From the NCBI GenBank assembly GCA_024508355.1, contig JAMZEJ010000012.1:1-48907 (forward strand): a stretch of 48,907 bases of DNA, in the 5' to 3' direction. Shown in pieces: positions 8,137 through 16,946 of the stretch. The notes below the pieces were generated by a model. That model was not told the DNA's origin and did no database searches. It saw only the letters and a program-made list of their open reading frames with translations. Within the stretch, counting starts at the first letter, position 1. Each line of letters starts with the position of its first letter. Origin of the DNA: Rhizosaccharibacter radicis. Its GTDB lineage: Bacteria; Pseudomonadota; Alphaproteobacteria; Acetobacterales; Acetobacteraceae. The position numbers were made by a program, and so were the translations under genes.

Positions 8137-9338
8137 TGAGCGATCGACCGGGACTCCTGCCGCCCGCGCTGGAGCGCCGGCTGGCGGACCTGTCGCCGTG
8201 GCCGGACCGGGCACCCCCGATCGAGGCCGCGGAACACGCGACCCGGATCGCGGCGTTGCGCCTGCGGATGGCGCGGCACGGGCTGGACGCCCTGCTGGTA
8301 GGGGCCGGCCCGAGCCTGAGATATCTGTGCGGTCTGGGCTGGGGCGCCACCGAACGGCTGGTGGCGATGCTCCTGGTGGGTGACGAGGCGCCGCGGCTGG
8401 TGTGTCCGGCGTTCGAGCTCGGATCGCTGGAGCGGGCGCTGACGCTGCCGGTGGCGCCGATGCCCTGGGAGGAAGACGAGGACCCGGCGGTGCTGGTGGC
8501 ATCTGCGTTGCCACGCGGGGCGCGGCTGGGGCTGGATCCGGAACTCCCGATACGGGTGGGCTGGGCTCTGCGCCGGGCCGCGCCCGGGCTGGTGCTGGCG
8601 GACGGCGCCGCGCCGATCGAGGAAGGACGCCGCCGGAAATCCCCGGCGGAGCTGGCCCTGATGCGTCAGGCGATGCGCATCACCGAGGCGGTGCAGCGGC
8701 TCGCGGCGGCCGCGCTGGAGCCGGGGATCGCCGCCGGAACCGTGCGCCGCTTCATCGACGGCGCGCACCGTGCGCTGGGGGCGACGGACGGCAGCAGCTT
8801 CTGCGCGGTGCAGTTCGGCCGGGCGACGGCGTTTCCGCACGGCATCCCGGGCGAGCAGCATCTCCAGGCGCGGGATCTGGTGCTGGTGGATACCGGCTGC
8901 GTGCTGCACGGCTATCACTCGGACATCACCCGCACCTTCTGCTTCGGGGCGCCGGATGCGGCAGAGGAGCGGGTGTGGTGGATCGAGCGGGAAGCCCAGG
9001 CGGCCGCGTTCGCCGCCGTGCGCCCCGGGGTGCCGGCAGAAGCGGTGGATGCGGCGGCGCGCGGGGTGCTGGAGCGGCACGGGCTGGGCCCAGGCTACGG
9101 GTTGCCGGGCCTGCCGCACCGCACCGGGCACGGGATCGGGCTGTCGATCCACGAGCCGACCTATATCGTGCGCGGCGAACGGACCCTGCTGGAACCGGGA
9201 ATGTGCTTCTCGATCGAGCCGATGATCGTGGTGCCGGACCGCTTCGGCGTTCGCCTCGAGGACCACGTGGTGGTGACGGACACGGGCGCGGAATGGTTCA
9301 CCGCTCCGCTGGACTCGATCGCCGGCCCGTCGGGTTGA
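8133..9338 (+). CDS. M24 family Xaa-Pro peptidase (prolidase-like)
   Basis: A 401-residue metallopeptidase of the creatinase/prolidase type. The N-terminal creatinase-like domain covers about residues 35-160 and the pita-bread catalytic domain about 172-390. All five metal ligands are visible: Asp253 (LVDTG), Asp264 (HSDITRTF), His333 (HRTGHGIGLSIHE), Glu362 (SIEPM) and Glu376 (RLEDHV). Two methionine codons overlap the permease stop (ATGA), giving tight coupling. It would cleave Xaa-Pro or Xaa-hydroxyproline bonds in the cytoplasm and feed free imino acid to the pathway. No signal peptide is seen. The substrate is inferred from context. Confidence 0.93.
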   Translation: MMSDRPGLLPPALERRLADLSPWPDRAPPIEAAEHATRIAALRLRMARHGLDALLVGAGPSLRYLCGLGWGATERLVAMLLVGDEAPRLVCPAFELGSLERALTLPVAPMPWEEDEDPAVLVASALPRGARLGLDPELPIRVGWALRRAAPGLVLADGAAPIEEGRRRKSPAELALMRQAMRITEAVQRLAAAALEPGIAAGTVRRFIDGAHRALGATDGSSFCAVQFGRATAFPHGIPGEQHLQARDLVLVDTGCVLHGYHSDITRTFCFGAPDAAEERVWWIEREAQAAAFAAVRPGVPAEAVDAAARGVLERHGLGPGYGLPGLPHRTGHGIGLSIHEPTYIVRGERTLLEPGMCFSIEPMIVVPDRFGVRLEDHVVVTDTGAEWFTAPLDSIAGPSG

Positions 9339-9645
9339 GGACCGCGTGCGGCACGGGGACGATGGCGGCCGGGCGGGCGCCGGTGCCGGCCGGAGGACCG
9401 CGGAGAGGGCGATCGGTCGGGGCATGACCGCCGGGCGCGGCGGTGCGGAATCGATCGACAGGCCGGCGGGGAAACGCCATCCATGGCGTCCGCCTTGCGG
9501 ACGGGTGCCGTCGCCGGTCGCGCCGGTGCCGGCCGCATGGGCTTGCGCGGTTCGACGATCGTCGGATGTGAGCCAAGGGTTGCGGCTTCCCGCTCCGGGC
9601 GGCCGGGGCCGATCAGCAGTGAGAAAGATCGAGGATAGCGTGCGT
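9339..9645. other. Spacer between the M24 and DUF885 peptidase genes
   Basis: About 300 bp of G+C-rich sequence. A frame open from 9346 joins in-frame to the DUF885 gene, but its translation has no recognisable features, and a better start with a signal peptide lies at 9640-9646. A GAGGA at 9631-9635 is the probable ribosome site. No convincing promoter or terminator is seen. Confidence 0.5.
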
Positions 9646-11532
9646 ATGGTGGATGGCGGGCGATGGGGATCGGGCGCGACATGTCGTCGCCTGCGGGCAA
9701 GGCTGCTGATGGCGGGCGTAGCGCTGGGGGTGCCGTTCTCGGGGGCGATGGCTGCGGATCAGCCGGCGCCGATGGGCACGTCGGCGCCGGTCGCGGCGGC
9801 GGGTGCGAAGCCTGCGGACGATCCGGTGCAGACGCTGCGGACGATCATCGCGGACTATGACCGCTACTCCGCCGCCATCGACCCGATCACGGCCGGGCAG
9901 CGGGGAAACCAGGCCGCGCGGCGGGTCTGGCCGGACGATTCCCCCGGGGCCGTGCGGCAGCGACAGGAGCAGCTCCGGGCCCTGAAGGCGCAGCTGGACG
10001 CGGTGCCCGCCGGCGCCTTGTCGGGCGAGGACGCCTTGAACCGGACCCTGCTGGAATGGCGTCTGGAGCTCGATCTGGACGGGTTCCGGTTCGACGAGGA
10101 ACGGATCCCCTTCACCGCGGATGAGGGTTTCTTCCAGGTGCCGTCCTACGCGGCGGAAGGCACGACCATCCGCACCGACGCGGACGCCGCGGACTGGATC
10201 GAGCGGCTGCGGCAGCTGCCGACCTATTACGACATCGAGATCGCCAACATGCGCCGCGGTCTGCACACCGGCTTCACCCAGCCGAGGCTGATCGCGGAGA
10301 AGATCGAGAAGGTGGTGCAGGCGCAGGCGGCGCTTCCCGCGGAGAAGAGTCCGCTGCTGGCGCCGCTGGACCAGCTACCGTCCATCATGCCGCCGGATCA
10401 GCGGCAGAAGCTGCGGGAGCAGGCCTTGGAGGCCATCAGAACCGCGGTGAAACCGGCGGAACAAAAGCTGGCGGCGTTCTTCCGGGACGAGTACGTGCCT
10501 GGGAGCCGAACCACGCTCGGGGCCGCGGACATGCCGGACGGCCGGGCGTACTATGCGTATCGGGTGCGGCACGAGACCACCACCGACCTGACGCCGGACC
10601 AGGTGTTCGCGTTGGGCCAGAGCGAGATCGCCCGGATCCGGCAGGCGATGGATCAGGAGATCCATGCCAGCGGGTTCCACGGCGACTTCAAGGCGTTCCA
10701 GCATTTCCTGCGGACGGACAAGCGCTTCTACGTGACGACGCGCGAGGCGTTGATGGAGAAGGCGAGCCGGCTGGCGAAACGCGTGGACGGGCAGCTGCCG
10801 CATTTCATCGGCAAGCTGCCGCGGCTCAGCTACGGCGTGCGGGAGGTGCCGCGCGACATCGAGGAGAACTACACGTCCGGCCGCTACAACCCGGGCAGTC
10901 CCGAACAAGGCATCGCCGGCGGCCTGATGATCAACACCTCGCATCTGGACCAGCGGCCGCTGTACGAACTGCCGGCGCTGGTGTCGCACGAAGGCGCGCC
11001 GGGGCATCACATCCAGATCGCGCTGGCGCAGGAGATGACCGGCTTGCCTGCCTTCCGGCGAGATTCGGACATCACGGCCTACGTGGAAGGCTGGGCGCTG
11101 TACTCGGAGCAGCTCACGCGCGAGTTCGGATTGTACGGCACGCCGTACGAGCGGTTCGGGCTGCTGTCGATGGAGATGTGGCGCGCCTGCCGGCTGGTGA
11201 TGGATGTGGGCATCCATTGGAAGGGATGGAGCCGCGACCAGGCCTTGTCCTGCCTGCGCGACAACACGGCGCTCGCGGACAAGAACATGCAGAACGAGAC
11301 CGACCGCTACATCGCGTGGCCCGGCCAGGCGCTGGGCTACAAGATCGGCGAGCTGCGGCTGGAAGCCCTGCGGAAGAAGGCGGAAGCGGCGCTGGGTGCC
11401 CGCTTCGACATCCGGCGGTTCCACGACGTGCTGCTGGACGAGGGCGCGATGCCGTTGTCGGTGGTGGAGCAGCGCGTGGACGACTGGATCGCGGCCGGCG
11501 GCGGCGCGGCGACGCCGGCGGGAGGACACTGA
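9646..11532 (+). CDS. Exported DUF885 family metallopeptidase-like protein
   Basis: About 628 residues. The N-terminus carries basic residues, a hydrophobic core (LLMAGVALGVPFSGAMA) and an AMA-AD cleavage site, so export is expected. The body belongs to the DUF885 family of predicted peptidases, shown by the SHEGAPGHHIQIALAQE segment (His near residue 448), an HExxPGHHxQ signature of this family. Starts possible here are ATG 9646 and the in-frame GTG 9640, both served by GAGGA at 9631. The longer frame from 9346 would bury the signal peptide. As the last gene of the hydroxyproline arm it may trim peptides outside the cytoplasm, upstream of the permease and the M24 enzyme. That role is inferred; family substrates are poorly defined. 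Confidence 0.85.
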   Translation: MVDGGRWGSGATCRRLRARLLMAGVALGVPFSGAMAADQPAPMGTSAPVAAAGAKPADDPVQTLRTIIADYDRYSAAIDPITAGQRGNQAARRVWPDDSPGAVRQRQEQLRALKAQLDAVPAGALSGEDALNRTLLEWRLELDLDGFRFDEERIPFTADEGFFQVPSYAAEGTTIRTDADAADWIERLRQLPTYYDIEIANMRRGLHTGFTQPRLIAEKIEKVVQAQAALPAEKSPLLAPLDQLPSIMPPDQRQKLREQALEAIRTAVKPAEQKLAAFFRDEYVPGSRTTLGAADMPDGRAYYAYRVRHETTTDLTPDQVFALGQSEIARIRQAMDQEIHASGFHGDFKAFQHFLRTDKRFYVTTREALMEKASRLAKRVDGQLPHFIGKLPRLSYGVREVPRDIEENYTSGRYNPGSPEQGIAGGLMINTSHLDQRPLYELPALVSHEGAPGHHIQIALAQEMTGLPAFRRDSDITAYVEGWALYSEQLTREFGLYGTPYERFGLLSMEMWRACRLVMDVGIHWKGWSRDQALSCLRDNTALADKNMQNETDRYIAWPGQALGYKIGELRLEALRKKAEAALGARFDIRRFHDVLLDEGAMPLSVVEQRVDDWIAAGGGAATPAGGH

Positions 11533-11541
11533 GGCGGCGGA

Positions 11542-11568
11542 CCGTCCGGCGTGGCCGCCGCCGGACGG
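11542..11568 (+). terminator. Strong hairpin after the DUF885 gene
   Basis: CCGTCCGGCG and CGCCGGACGG form a perfect 10-bp stem around a 7-nt loop, starting 10 bp after the stop codon. There is no T-tract, so it may act as a factor-assisted terminator or a 3'-end stabiliser. It lies between this gene and the convergent mucR-like gene. Confidence 0.55.
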
Positions 11569-11660
11569 AAGCCGATCCCCGGTCGAAGGATCGGCAGTAG
11601 CCCGCCCCGACGGAGCCGCGACCGCTTTGGCGGCGACGGTCGCGGGGCGTTACGGAACGC

Positions 11661-12131
11661 TCAGGCGGCGTCCTTGCGGCGCCGGCCCCGGGGTGCGGCG
11701 GCTTCGCCCTCGGTCTTCTGCTCGGTGTTGGCGGGCTTGCGGCCAAGTCCGATCTCGCGGGCCAGGGCGGAGCGGCGCTCGGCGTAGTTGGGGGCGACCA
11801 TGGGGTAGTCGGAGGGCAGGCCCCAGCGCTCGCGATACTGGGCGGGGGTCATGTTGTAGCGGCTGCTGAGGTGCCGCTTGAGCATGGTGAGCTTCTTTCC
11901 GTCCTCGAGGCAGACGATGTAGTCGGGGAAGACGCTCTTCTTGACGGGCACGGCGGGCTGCGGGGCCGGTTCGTCCTTGGCGGTGGCTTCGGGGGTGCCG
12001 GCACTGGAAAGGGCCTGGAACACCTGGTGGATCAGCCCGGGCAGGGACCCGGCCTCGACCTGGTTGTTGGAGCAATGGGCCGAGACGATCTGGGCGGTCA
12101 GACCGAGCAGCTCGGGCGATGCGGTGGTCAT
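11661..12131 (-). CDS. MucR/Ros family transcriptional regulator
   Basis: A 156-residue regulator of the alphaproteobacterial MucR/Ros family. The start reads LTAQIVSAHCSNNQVEAGSL. The core has FPDYIVCLEDGKKLTMLKRHL followed by YRERWGLPSDYPMVAPNYA, and the tail is basic (RGRRRK). The Cys and Asp of the Ros zinc finger (CLED) and the first His (RHL) are present. The next His seen in classical MucR (RTHY) is replaced by Arg (SSRY), so zinc binding may be altered. Such proteins repress many surface-polysaccharide and motility genes at A+T-rich sites. It stands alone, convergent with the peptidase operon. A decayed second copy is at 46542-47035. Confidence 0.93.
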   Translation of the reverse strand: MTTASPELLGLTAQIVSAHCSNNQVEAGSLPGLIHQVFQALSSAGTPEATAKDEPAPQPAVPVKKSVFPDYIVCLEDGKKLTMLKRHLSSRYNMTPAQYRERWGLPSDYPMVAPNYAERRSALAREIGLGRKPANTEQKTEGEAAAPRGRRRKDAA

Positions 12132-12332
12132 AGGCGGTGCTTTCCGAATCCGTCGACAACATGGCCCGTAATTGAACAGGCGGGATGTCTTCTAGACGCG
12201 GCGGCGCGTCAGGGCAAATGATCGAATGGCAATCTACTAGAGACGAGGGATGAAAACGGCCCGGCCGCATCCGAAAAATTCTTCTTCGTCTTGGTTATGA
12301 CGATCGTCCAGGGTTGGAGTAGCTTCGGACCA

Positions 12333-13205
12333 TCACGGATCGCGCATGAGTTGCAGCGAACGCACGTTCTTCTCGATCAGCTCTCCCAGGATGAGGGTGG
12401 CTTCGCCCGGATCGGGGCGGCGGGCCAGGATGAAGTCAAGCGCCGGCAGGGCCGGGAGTCCGAGCGCTTCGCGGTCGAGGATCCGCAGTTCGGGCGGGAC
12501 GAAGCTGCGGCCGAGCGCGCCGATCCCGATCCCGGCGAGCACGCCCGCCTGAAGTCCCAGGAGGTTGCTGGAACTGTGCACCACATCCGCTTCGATGGCG
12601 GCGGCGGCGAGGCGGTCCAGCACGAACCGGCGCGTGACGCTGGGTTCTGGATGCAGCGCCAGGGGAAGCGGACGCTCCCGCGCGATCGCCGGACGTTCTT
12701 CCAGCCCGACCCAGCAGAGCGGTTCGCTGAGCAGGCGCGGTTCCGGTCTTCGATCCTCCTCCCGGCACTTCACCAAGGCCAGGTCGAGGTGACCCTGCTC
12801 CAGCCGGTCGAGCAGCTTGCGGCTCATGTCGACGTCCACGCTGATGCGCACCTTGCGATGGGCCTGCCGGAACTGCCGCAGGATGTAGGGCAGGCGGGTG
12901 GACGCGAGATCCTCGGCGATGCCGAGGCGGACATGGCCCAGCATGTCCGGGCTGCGAAGCTGCATCTCCGTCTCGGTGATGGAGGCCAGAAGCTTGCGGG
13001 CGGACGACAGAAGGGTCTGCCCGGCGGCGGTGAGACCGACATTGTGGGTGTCGCGGTCGAACAGGATGATGTCGAGACCGGTTTCCAGGCGACGGATCTG
13101 CTGGCTGACGGTGGATTGGGTCACGCCGAGGCGCATGGCGGCCTGTGTGAAGCTTCCGCATTCGGCGACAGCGACGAAGGCCGGAAGCAGGGCCACGTCC
13201 ATCAT
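12333..13205 (-). CDS. LysR family regulator of the malonate decarboxylase operon
   Basis: A 290-residue LysR-type regulator. The winged helix at residues 1-60 reads AFVAVAECGSFTQAAMRLGV and TQSTVSQQIRRLE, followed by an effector-binding domain to about residue 285. The gene is divergent from mdcA with 105 bp between starts, the classic arrangement for a regulator of its neighbour. It probably responds to malonate or a derivative and autoregulates. MdcR in other bacteria is of this type, but the effector here is inferred. Confidence 0.92.
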   Translation of the reverse strand: MMDVALLPAFVAVAECGSFTQAAMRLGVTQSTVSQQIRRLETGLDIILFDRDTHNVGLTAAGQTLLSSARKLLASITETEMQLRSPDMLGHVRLGIAEDLASTRLPYILRQFRQAHRKVRISVDVDMSRKLLDRLEQGHLDLALVKCREEDRRPEPRLLSEPLCWVGLEERPAIARERPLPLALHPEPSVTRRFVLDRLAAAAIEADVVHSSSNLLGLQAGVLAGIGIGALGRSFVPPELRILDREALGLPALPALDFILARRPDPGEATLILGELIEKNVRSLQLMRDP

Positions 13206-13310
13206 GCGATCGCCTTATTCATTTATCCACTCACCGAGCTGTCATCCATCGGCATATTAACTTTCCGGAGGGGATGGCGCTAGAAGAGCGCGCAGGCTGG
13301 GAGCCCGAAG
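13206..13310. promoter_or_regulatory. Divergent promoter region between the LysR gene and mdcA
   Basis: This 105-bp gap is clearly more A+T-rich than its surroundings (TTATTCATTTATC, GCATATTAA), as expected for a LysR-controlled divergent promoter. A GGGAG at about 13300 serves the mdcA start. Several T-N11-A candidates exist, but none stands out enough to name as the operator. Confidence 0.5.
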
Positions 13311-14954
13311 ATGAGCGGCTGGAGCAAGGCCCGGGACGCACGCGGCGAGCGCATGAGCGCGGCGGCGTCGCTGGCGAAAGGCAAGATCGTCGAGGCGGCC
13401 GACGCGACGGCACTGCTGGAGCGGCTGATCCGCCCCGGGGACCGGGTGTGCCTCGAAGGCGACAACCAGAAGCAGGCGGACTTCCTGGCGCGCGCGTTGA
13501 TCAAGGTCGACCGCCAGAAGGTCCACGATCTGCATGTGGTGCAGTCGGGCCTGGTGCTGCCGGAACATCTGGAGCTGTTCGAATCCGGCATCGCTCGGAA
13601 GCTGGATTTCTCCTATTCCGGTCCGCAGGGCGCTGCGCTGGCGCGCGCGCTGGACAAGGGGCGGATCGAGCTCGGCGCGATCCACACCTATATCGAGCTG
13701 TTCGCGCGCTACTACATGGATCTGACGCCGAACGTCGCGCTGATCGTGGCACGGCAGGCGGACCGCGACGGCAATCTTTATACCGGCCCCAACACCGAGG
13801 ACACGCCGACCATCGTGGAGGCGACGGCGTTCAAGGACGGCATCGTCGTGGCGCAGGTCAACGAGATCGTGGACAAGCTGCCGCGGGTGGACATCCAGGG
13901 CGATCAGGTCGATTTCGTGATCCAGTCGCCGACGAGCTTCTACGTGGAGCCGTTGTTCACGCGCGATCCGGCGAGCGTCACCGAAACCCAGATCCTGATG
14001 GCGATGATGGCCATCAAGGGCATCTATGCCGAATACGGGGTCCGGCGGCTGAACCACGGGATCGGGTTCGCCACCGCGGCGATCGAGCTGTTGTTGCCGA
14101 CCTATGGCGAGTCGCTGGGGCTGAAAGGCAGGGTCGGCACGCACTGGGCCCTGAACCCGCATCCGACGCTCATTCCCGCGATCGAGAGCGGGTGGGTGGA
14201 GCAGATCCACTGCTTCGGCTCGGAAGTCGGCATGGACGACTACATGCGGGCGCGGCCGGACATCTATTTCACCGGCAAGGACGGTTCGCTGAGGTCCAAC
14301 CGGATGATGTGCCAGAACGCGGGACTGTATGCGTGCGACATGTTCATCGGCGGCACGTTGCAGATCGATTTGGATGGCAATTCTTCCACGGTGACGCCGG
14401 GCCGAATCGCGGGGTTTGGCGGGGCGCCGAACATGGGCGCCGATCCGCACGGGCGGCGGCACGCCACCGACGCCTGGTTGAAGGCCGGGCGGGAAGCGTC
14501 GGACGGCGAGCAGACCCTGGTGCGCGGCCGCAAGCTGGTGGTGCAGATGGTGGAGACGTTCGGCGACAAGATGGCGCCGGCCTTCGTCGACGAGCTGGAC
14601 AGCATCGCGCTGGCGCGGAAGCTCGATCTGGAGCTGGCGCCGGTGATGATCTACGGCGACGACGTCACGCATATCGTGACGGAGGAAGGCATCGCGAACC
14701 TTCTGCTGTGCCGCGGGCGTGCCGAGCGGGAACAGGCGATCCGCGGGGTGGCGGGCTACACCGAGGCCGGGCGGGGGCGCGACCGCAAGGCCGTGGAAGC
14801 CCTGCGGCAGCGCGGCGTCATCCGACGGCCGGAAGATCTGGGCGTGGATCCGCTGGATGCGACGCGCGGGCTGCTGGCGGCGCATTCGATCAACGATCTG
14901 GTGGACTGGTCCGGGGGGCTGTACCGGCCGCCCTCGAAGTTCCGCAACTGGTAG
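13311..14954 (+). CDS. mdcA: Malonate decarboxylase alpha subunit (acetyl-S-ACP:malonate ACP transferase)
   Basis: A 547-residue CoA-transferase-type subunit. It exchanges the acetyl group on the acyl carrier protein MdcC for malonate, loading the substrate. Recognisable blocks are PGDRVCLEGDNQKQADFLAR near the start, YTGPNTEDTPTIVEATAF, GTHWALNPHPTLIPAIESGW and the end PPSKFRNW, all characteristic of MdcA. The ATG at 13311 has GGGAG upstream and matches the family length. It is the first gene of an operon that continues for about 6 kb with 4-bp overlaps or short gaps. Confidence 0.96.
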   Translation: MSGWSKARDARGERMSAAASLAKGKIVEAADATALLERLIRPGDRVCLEGDNQKQADFLARALIKVDRQKVHDLHVVQSGLVLPEHLELFESGIARKLDFSYSGPQGAALARALDKGRIELGAIHTYIELFARYYMDLTPNVALIVARQADRDGNLYTGPNTEDTPTIVEATAFKDGIVVAQVNEIVDKLPRVDIQGDQVDFVIQSPTSFYVEPLFTRDPASVTETQILMAMMAIKGIYAEYGVRRLNHGIGFATAAIELLLPTYGESLGLKGRVGTHWALNPHPTLIPAIESGWVEQIHCFGSEVGMDDYMRARPDIYFTGKDGSLRSNRMMCQNAGLYACDMFIGGTLQIDLDGNSSTVTPGRIAGFGGAPNMGADPHGRRHATDAWLKAGREASDGEQTLVRGRKLVVQMVETFGDKMAPAFVDELDSIALARKLDLELAPVMIYGDDVTHIVTEEGIANLLLCRGRAEREQAIRGVAGYTEAGRGRDRKAVEALRQRGVIRRPEDLGVDPLDATRGLLAAHSINDLVDWSGGLYRPPSKFRNW

Positions 14955-14963
14955 GGGGCGAGC

Positions 14964-15278
14964 ATGGAAACCCTGTCCTTCAGCCTCAGGGCGGAGCGCG
15001 TGCTGCGCGGCACCGGCCGGCAGGCCATCGTGGGCGTGGTGGCGTCCGGCAATCTCGAGGTGCTGGCGGAACGGATCGAGGACGGCACCGGATGCCGGGT
15101 GGAGGTGTCCACCGCGGCGGAGGGTTTCGGTGACGTCTGGAAGGCCGTGGTGGGCGACTTCGTCGAGCGGGTATCGCCGGGCGGGGTATGCTTCTCGATC
15201 AACGATGGGGGTGCGCGCCCGGACACCGTGATGCTGCGGCTGATGCAGGCGGCGCGGGTTCTGGAGTCGGCATCGTGA
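14964..15278 (+). CDS. mdcC: Malonate decarboxylase acyl carrier protein (delta subunit)
   Basis: A 104-residue acyl carrier subunit. The family attaches 2'-(5''-triphosphoribosyl)-3'-dephospho-CoA derived prosthetic groups to a serine near the N-terminus; Ser28 in VVASGNLEVL is the fitting residue. The ISINDGGARPD-type ending is seen as CFSINDGGARPDTVMLRL. It starts 9 bp after mdcA and its stop overlaps the GTG start of mdcD (GTGA). Confidence 0.94.
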   Translation: METLSFSLRAERVLRGTGRQAIVGVVASGNLEVLAERIEDGTGCRVEVSTAAEGFGDVWKAVVGDFVERVSPGGVCFSINDGGARPDTVMLRLMQAARVLESAS

Positions 15279-16204
15279 GCGCGCGTGTGCCGGAGCGCGG
15301 GTCCTGGCTGGAAGCGTCGGCGCGCGCACGCGTGGCCGGACTGCTGGACGCGAACAGTTTCACCGAGTTCCTGGGACCGGAGCAGCGGGAGATGAGCCCG
15401 CATCTTTCCTTGTTCGACCTGCCGCGCGCCTTCGATGACGGCGTGGTGGTGGGCAGGGGAAAGCTGGGAGGTCGTCCCGTGTTCGTGGCCGCCCAGGACG
15501 GGCGCTTCATGGGCGGAACGTTTGGGGAAATCTCGGGCAGCAAGATCGTGGGTCTTCTGCGGGCGGCGCGCGACGGAGCGGCCGGCGACGACGCGCCCCG
15601 GACGGTGCTGCTGCTGCTCGATACCGGCGGGGTGCGCTTGCAGGAAGCGAATGCCGGCGAGCTGGCGGTATCCGAGATCATCCGGGCGATCGCGGAGGCG
15701 CGCCGGGCCGGCATCACGGTGATCGCGCTGGTGGGTGGCAAGGCGGGAGCGTTCGGCGGCGGCGGCATCATCACCGCCTGCTGCTCGCGGATCGTGGTGT
15801 CGCGGCACGGCCGGATCAGCGTGTCCGGCCCCGAGGTGATCGAGACCAATCAGGGCATCGAAGAGTTCGACTCGAAGGACCGCGCGCTGGTGTGGCGGAT
15901 CACGGGCGGCCGGACGCGGTGGCTGACCGGGGGTGCCGACCGGTACGTCGCGGACGAAATCCGGGCGTTCCGGGAGGCCGCCATGGCACTCGGCGCTGAG
16001 GACGCCGCACCGTTCGACCTGTTCCGGCTGCAGGCCGAGCAGTCGCGTCTGGAACAGCGGTTGCAGGTGGACGGCGACAGCCGCGACGCGACGCAGATCT
16101 GGACCCGCCGCGGCCTGGATGAGCCGGAGCGCGTGGGAGACATGACGGAGCACGACTTCGTCGTCCTGGCAGACCGGGAGGCGCCGAACCATGACGCTCG
16201 ATGA
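15275..16204 (+). CDS. mdcD: Malonate decarboxylase beta subunit (malonyl-S-ACP decarboxylase)
   Basis: A 309-residue carboxyltransferase-fold subunit. With MdcE it decarboxylates malonyl-S-ACP to acetyl-S-ACP. Typical blocks include FLGPEQREMSPHL, GRFMGGTFGEISGSKIVG, DTGGVRLQEANAGELAVSEI and GGKAGAFGGGGI. The start is GTG at 15275, overlapping the mdcC stop by 4 bp; the upstream extension in this frame is a shadow of mdcC. The C-terminus overlaps the mdcE start by 14 bp, consistent with stoichiometric production of the two decarboxylase subunits. Confidence 0.95.
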   Translation: MSARVPERGSWLEASARARVAGLLDANSFTEFLGPEQREMSPHLSLFDLPRAFDDGVVVGRGKLGGRPVFVAAQDGRFMGGTFGEISGSKIVGLLRAARDGAAGDDAPRTVLLLLDTGGVRLQEANAGELAVSEIIRAIAEARRAGITVIALVGGKAGAFGGGGIITACCSRIVVSRHGRISVSGPEVIETNQGIEEFDSKDRALVWRITGGRTRWLTGGADRYVADEIRAFREAAMALGAEDAAPFDLFRLQAEQSRLEQRLQVDGDSRDATQIWTRRGLDEPERVGDMTEHDFVVLADREAPNHDAR

Positions 16205-16928
16205 GCTGGCGGAAGCATTGTTCACCGGCGGCCATGCGCTGGAACAGGACGATCTGGGCGTGGTGGCGGGCAACGCCACCAGCGGCAACGGCGTCGAGCT
16301 TCGCGTGGTCGGCATCGTCGGCGGCAGGCCGCTGGGCGTGGACGCGGCGATCAGACTGTCGCGGATCGTGCTGGAGCATGTGGCGGGCGGAAACGGGGCG
16401 CCCCTGCTGATGCTGGTCGACACCCAGAGCCAGAAGATGGCGCGGCGCGACGAGCTGCTGGGGTTGAACGAGTATCTCGCGCATCTGAGCAAGAGCCTGG
16501 CGCTGGCGTCGTTGGAGGGGGTGCGGACCATCGGCCTGCTGTACGGAGGCGCCGCGGCGGGAGCGTTCATCGCGACCGCGTTGTCCACCGAGCGGCTGGT
16601 GGCGGTGCCAGGCGCAGAGCCGAGCGTGATGGACCTGCCCTCGATCGCGAGAGTGACCAAGCTGCCGCTCGAGCGGCTGAAGGAGATGGCCGGTACGACC
16701 CCGATCTTCGCGCCCGGGCTCGATCATCTCGCTGCCACGGGGGCGGTTGCGGAGTGCTGGGACGCGGATCGGAGCGGGTATGCCGCGCGGCTGGACGCGC
16801 TGCTGTCGGAAGGCGGCGAGGTGGCCGATCGCCGCGACGAGCTGGGGGCGGAACGGAAGGGACGCCTCAGGGCGGCGGAAATCGCCCGAAGGGTTCGGGG
16901 CGAGGCGTCGGGCCGCGCGCGTTCGTGA
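16191..16928 (+). CDS. mdcE: Malonate decarboxylase gamma subunit
   Basis: A 245-residue partner of MdcD in the malonyl-S-ACP decarboxylase. The segment PLLMLVDTQSQKMARRDELL, followed by LNEYLAHLSKSLALA, is a hallmark of MdcE. So is the glycine/alanine-rich GGAAAGAFIATAL oxyanion region, which resembles carboxyltransferase subunits. The start overlaps mdcD by 14 bp, and mdcG follows after an 18-bp gap. Confidence 0.95.
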   Translation: MTLDELAEALFTGGHALEQDDLGVVAGNATSGNGVELRVVGIVGGRPLGVDAAIRLSRIVLEHVAGGNGAPLLMLVDTQSQKMARRDELLGLNEYLAHLSKSLALASLEGVRTIGLLYGGAAAGAFIATALSTERLVAVPGAEPSVMDLPSIARVTKLPLERLKEMAGTTPIFAPGLDHLAATGAVAECWDADRSGYAARLDALLSEGGEVADRRDELGAERKGRLRAAEIARRVRGEASGRARS

Positions 16929-16946
16929 GCGGACAGGAACGCGCGC

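Noticed and set aside
4789-8514. A 1241-codon open frame on the minus strand
   Set aside because: It runs antisense through three well-identified genes; its translation is Arg/Gln/His/Pro-rich low-complexity text typical of shadow frames in very G+C-rich DNA.
13257-15329. A 690-codon minus-strand frame opposite mdcA and mdcC
   Set aside because: Same kind of antisense shadow; mdcA and mdcC are unambiguous on the plus strand.
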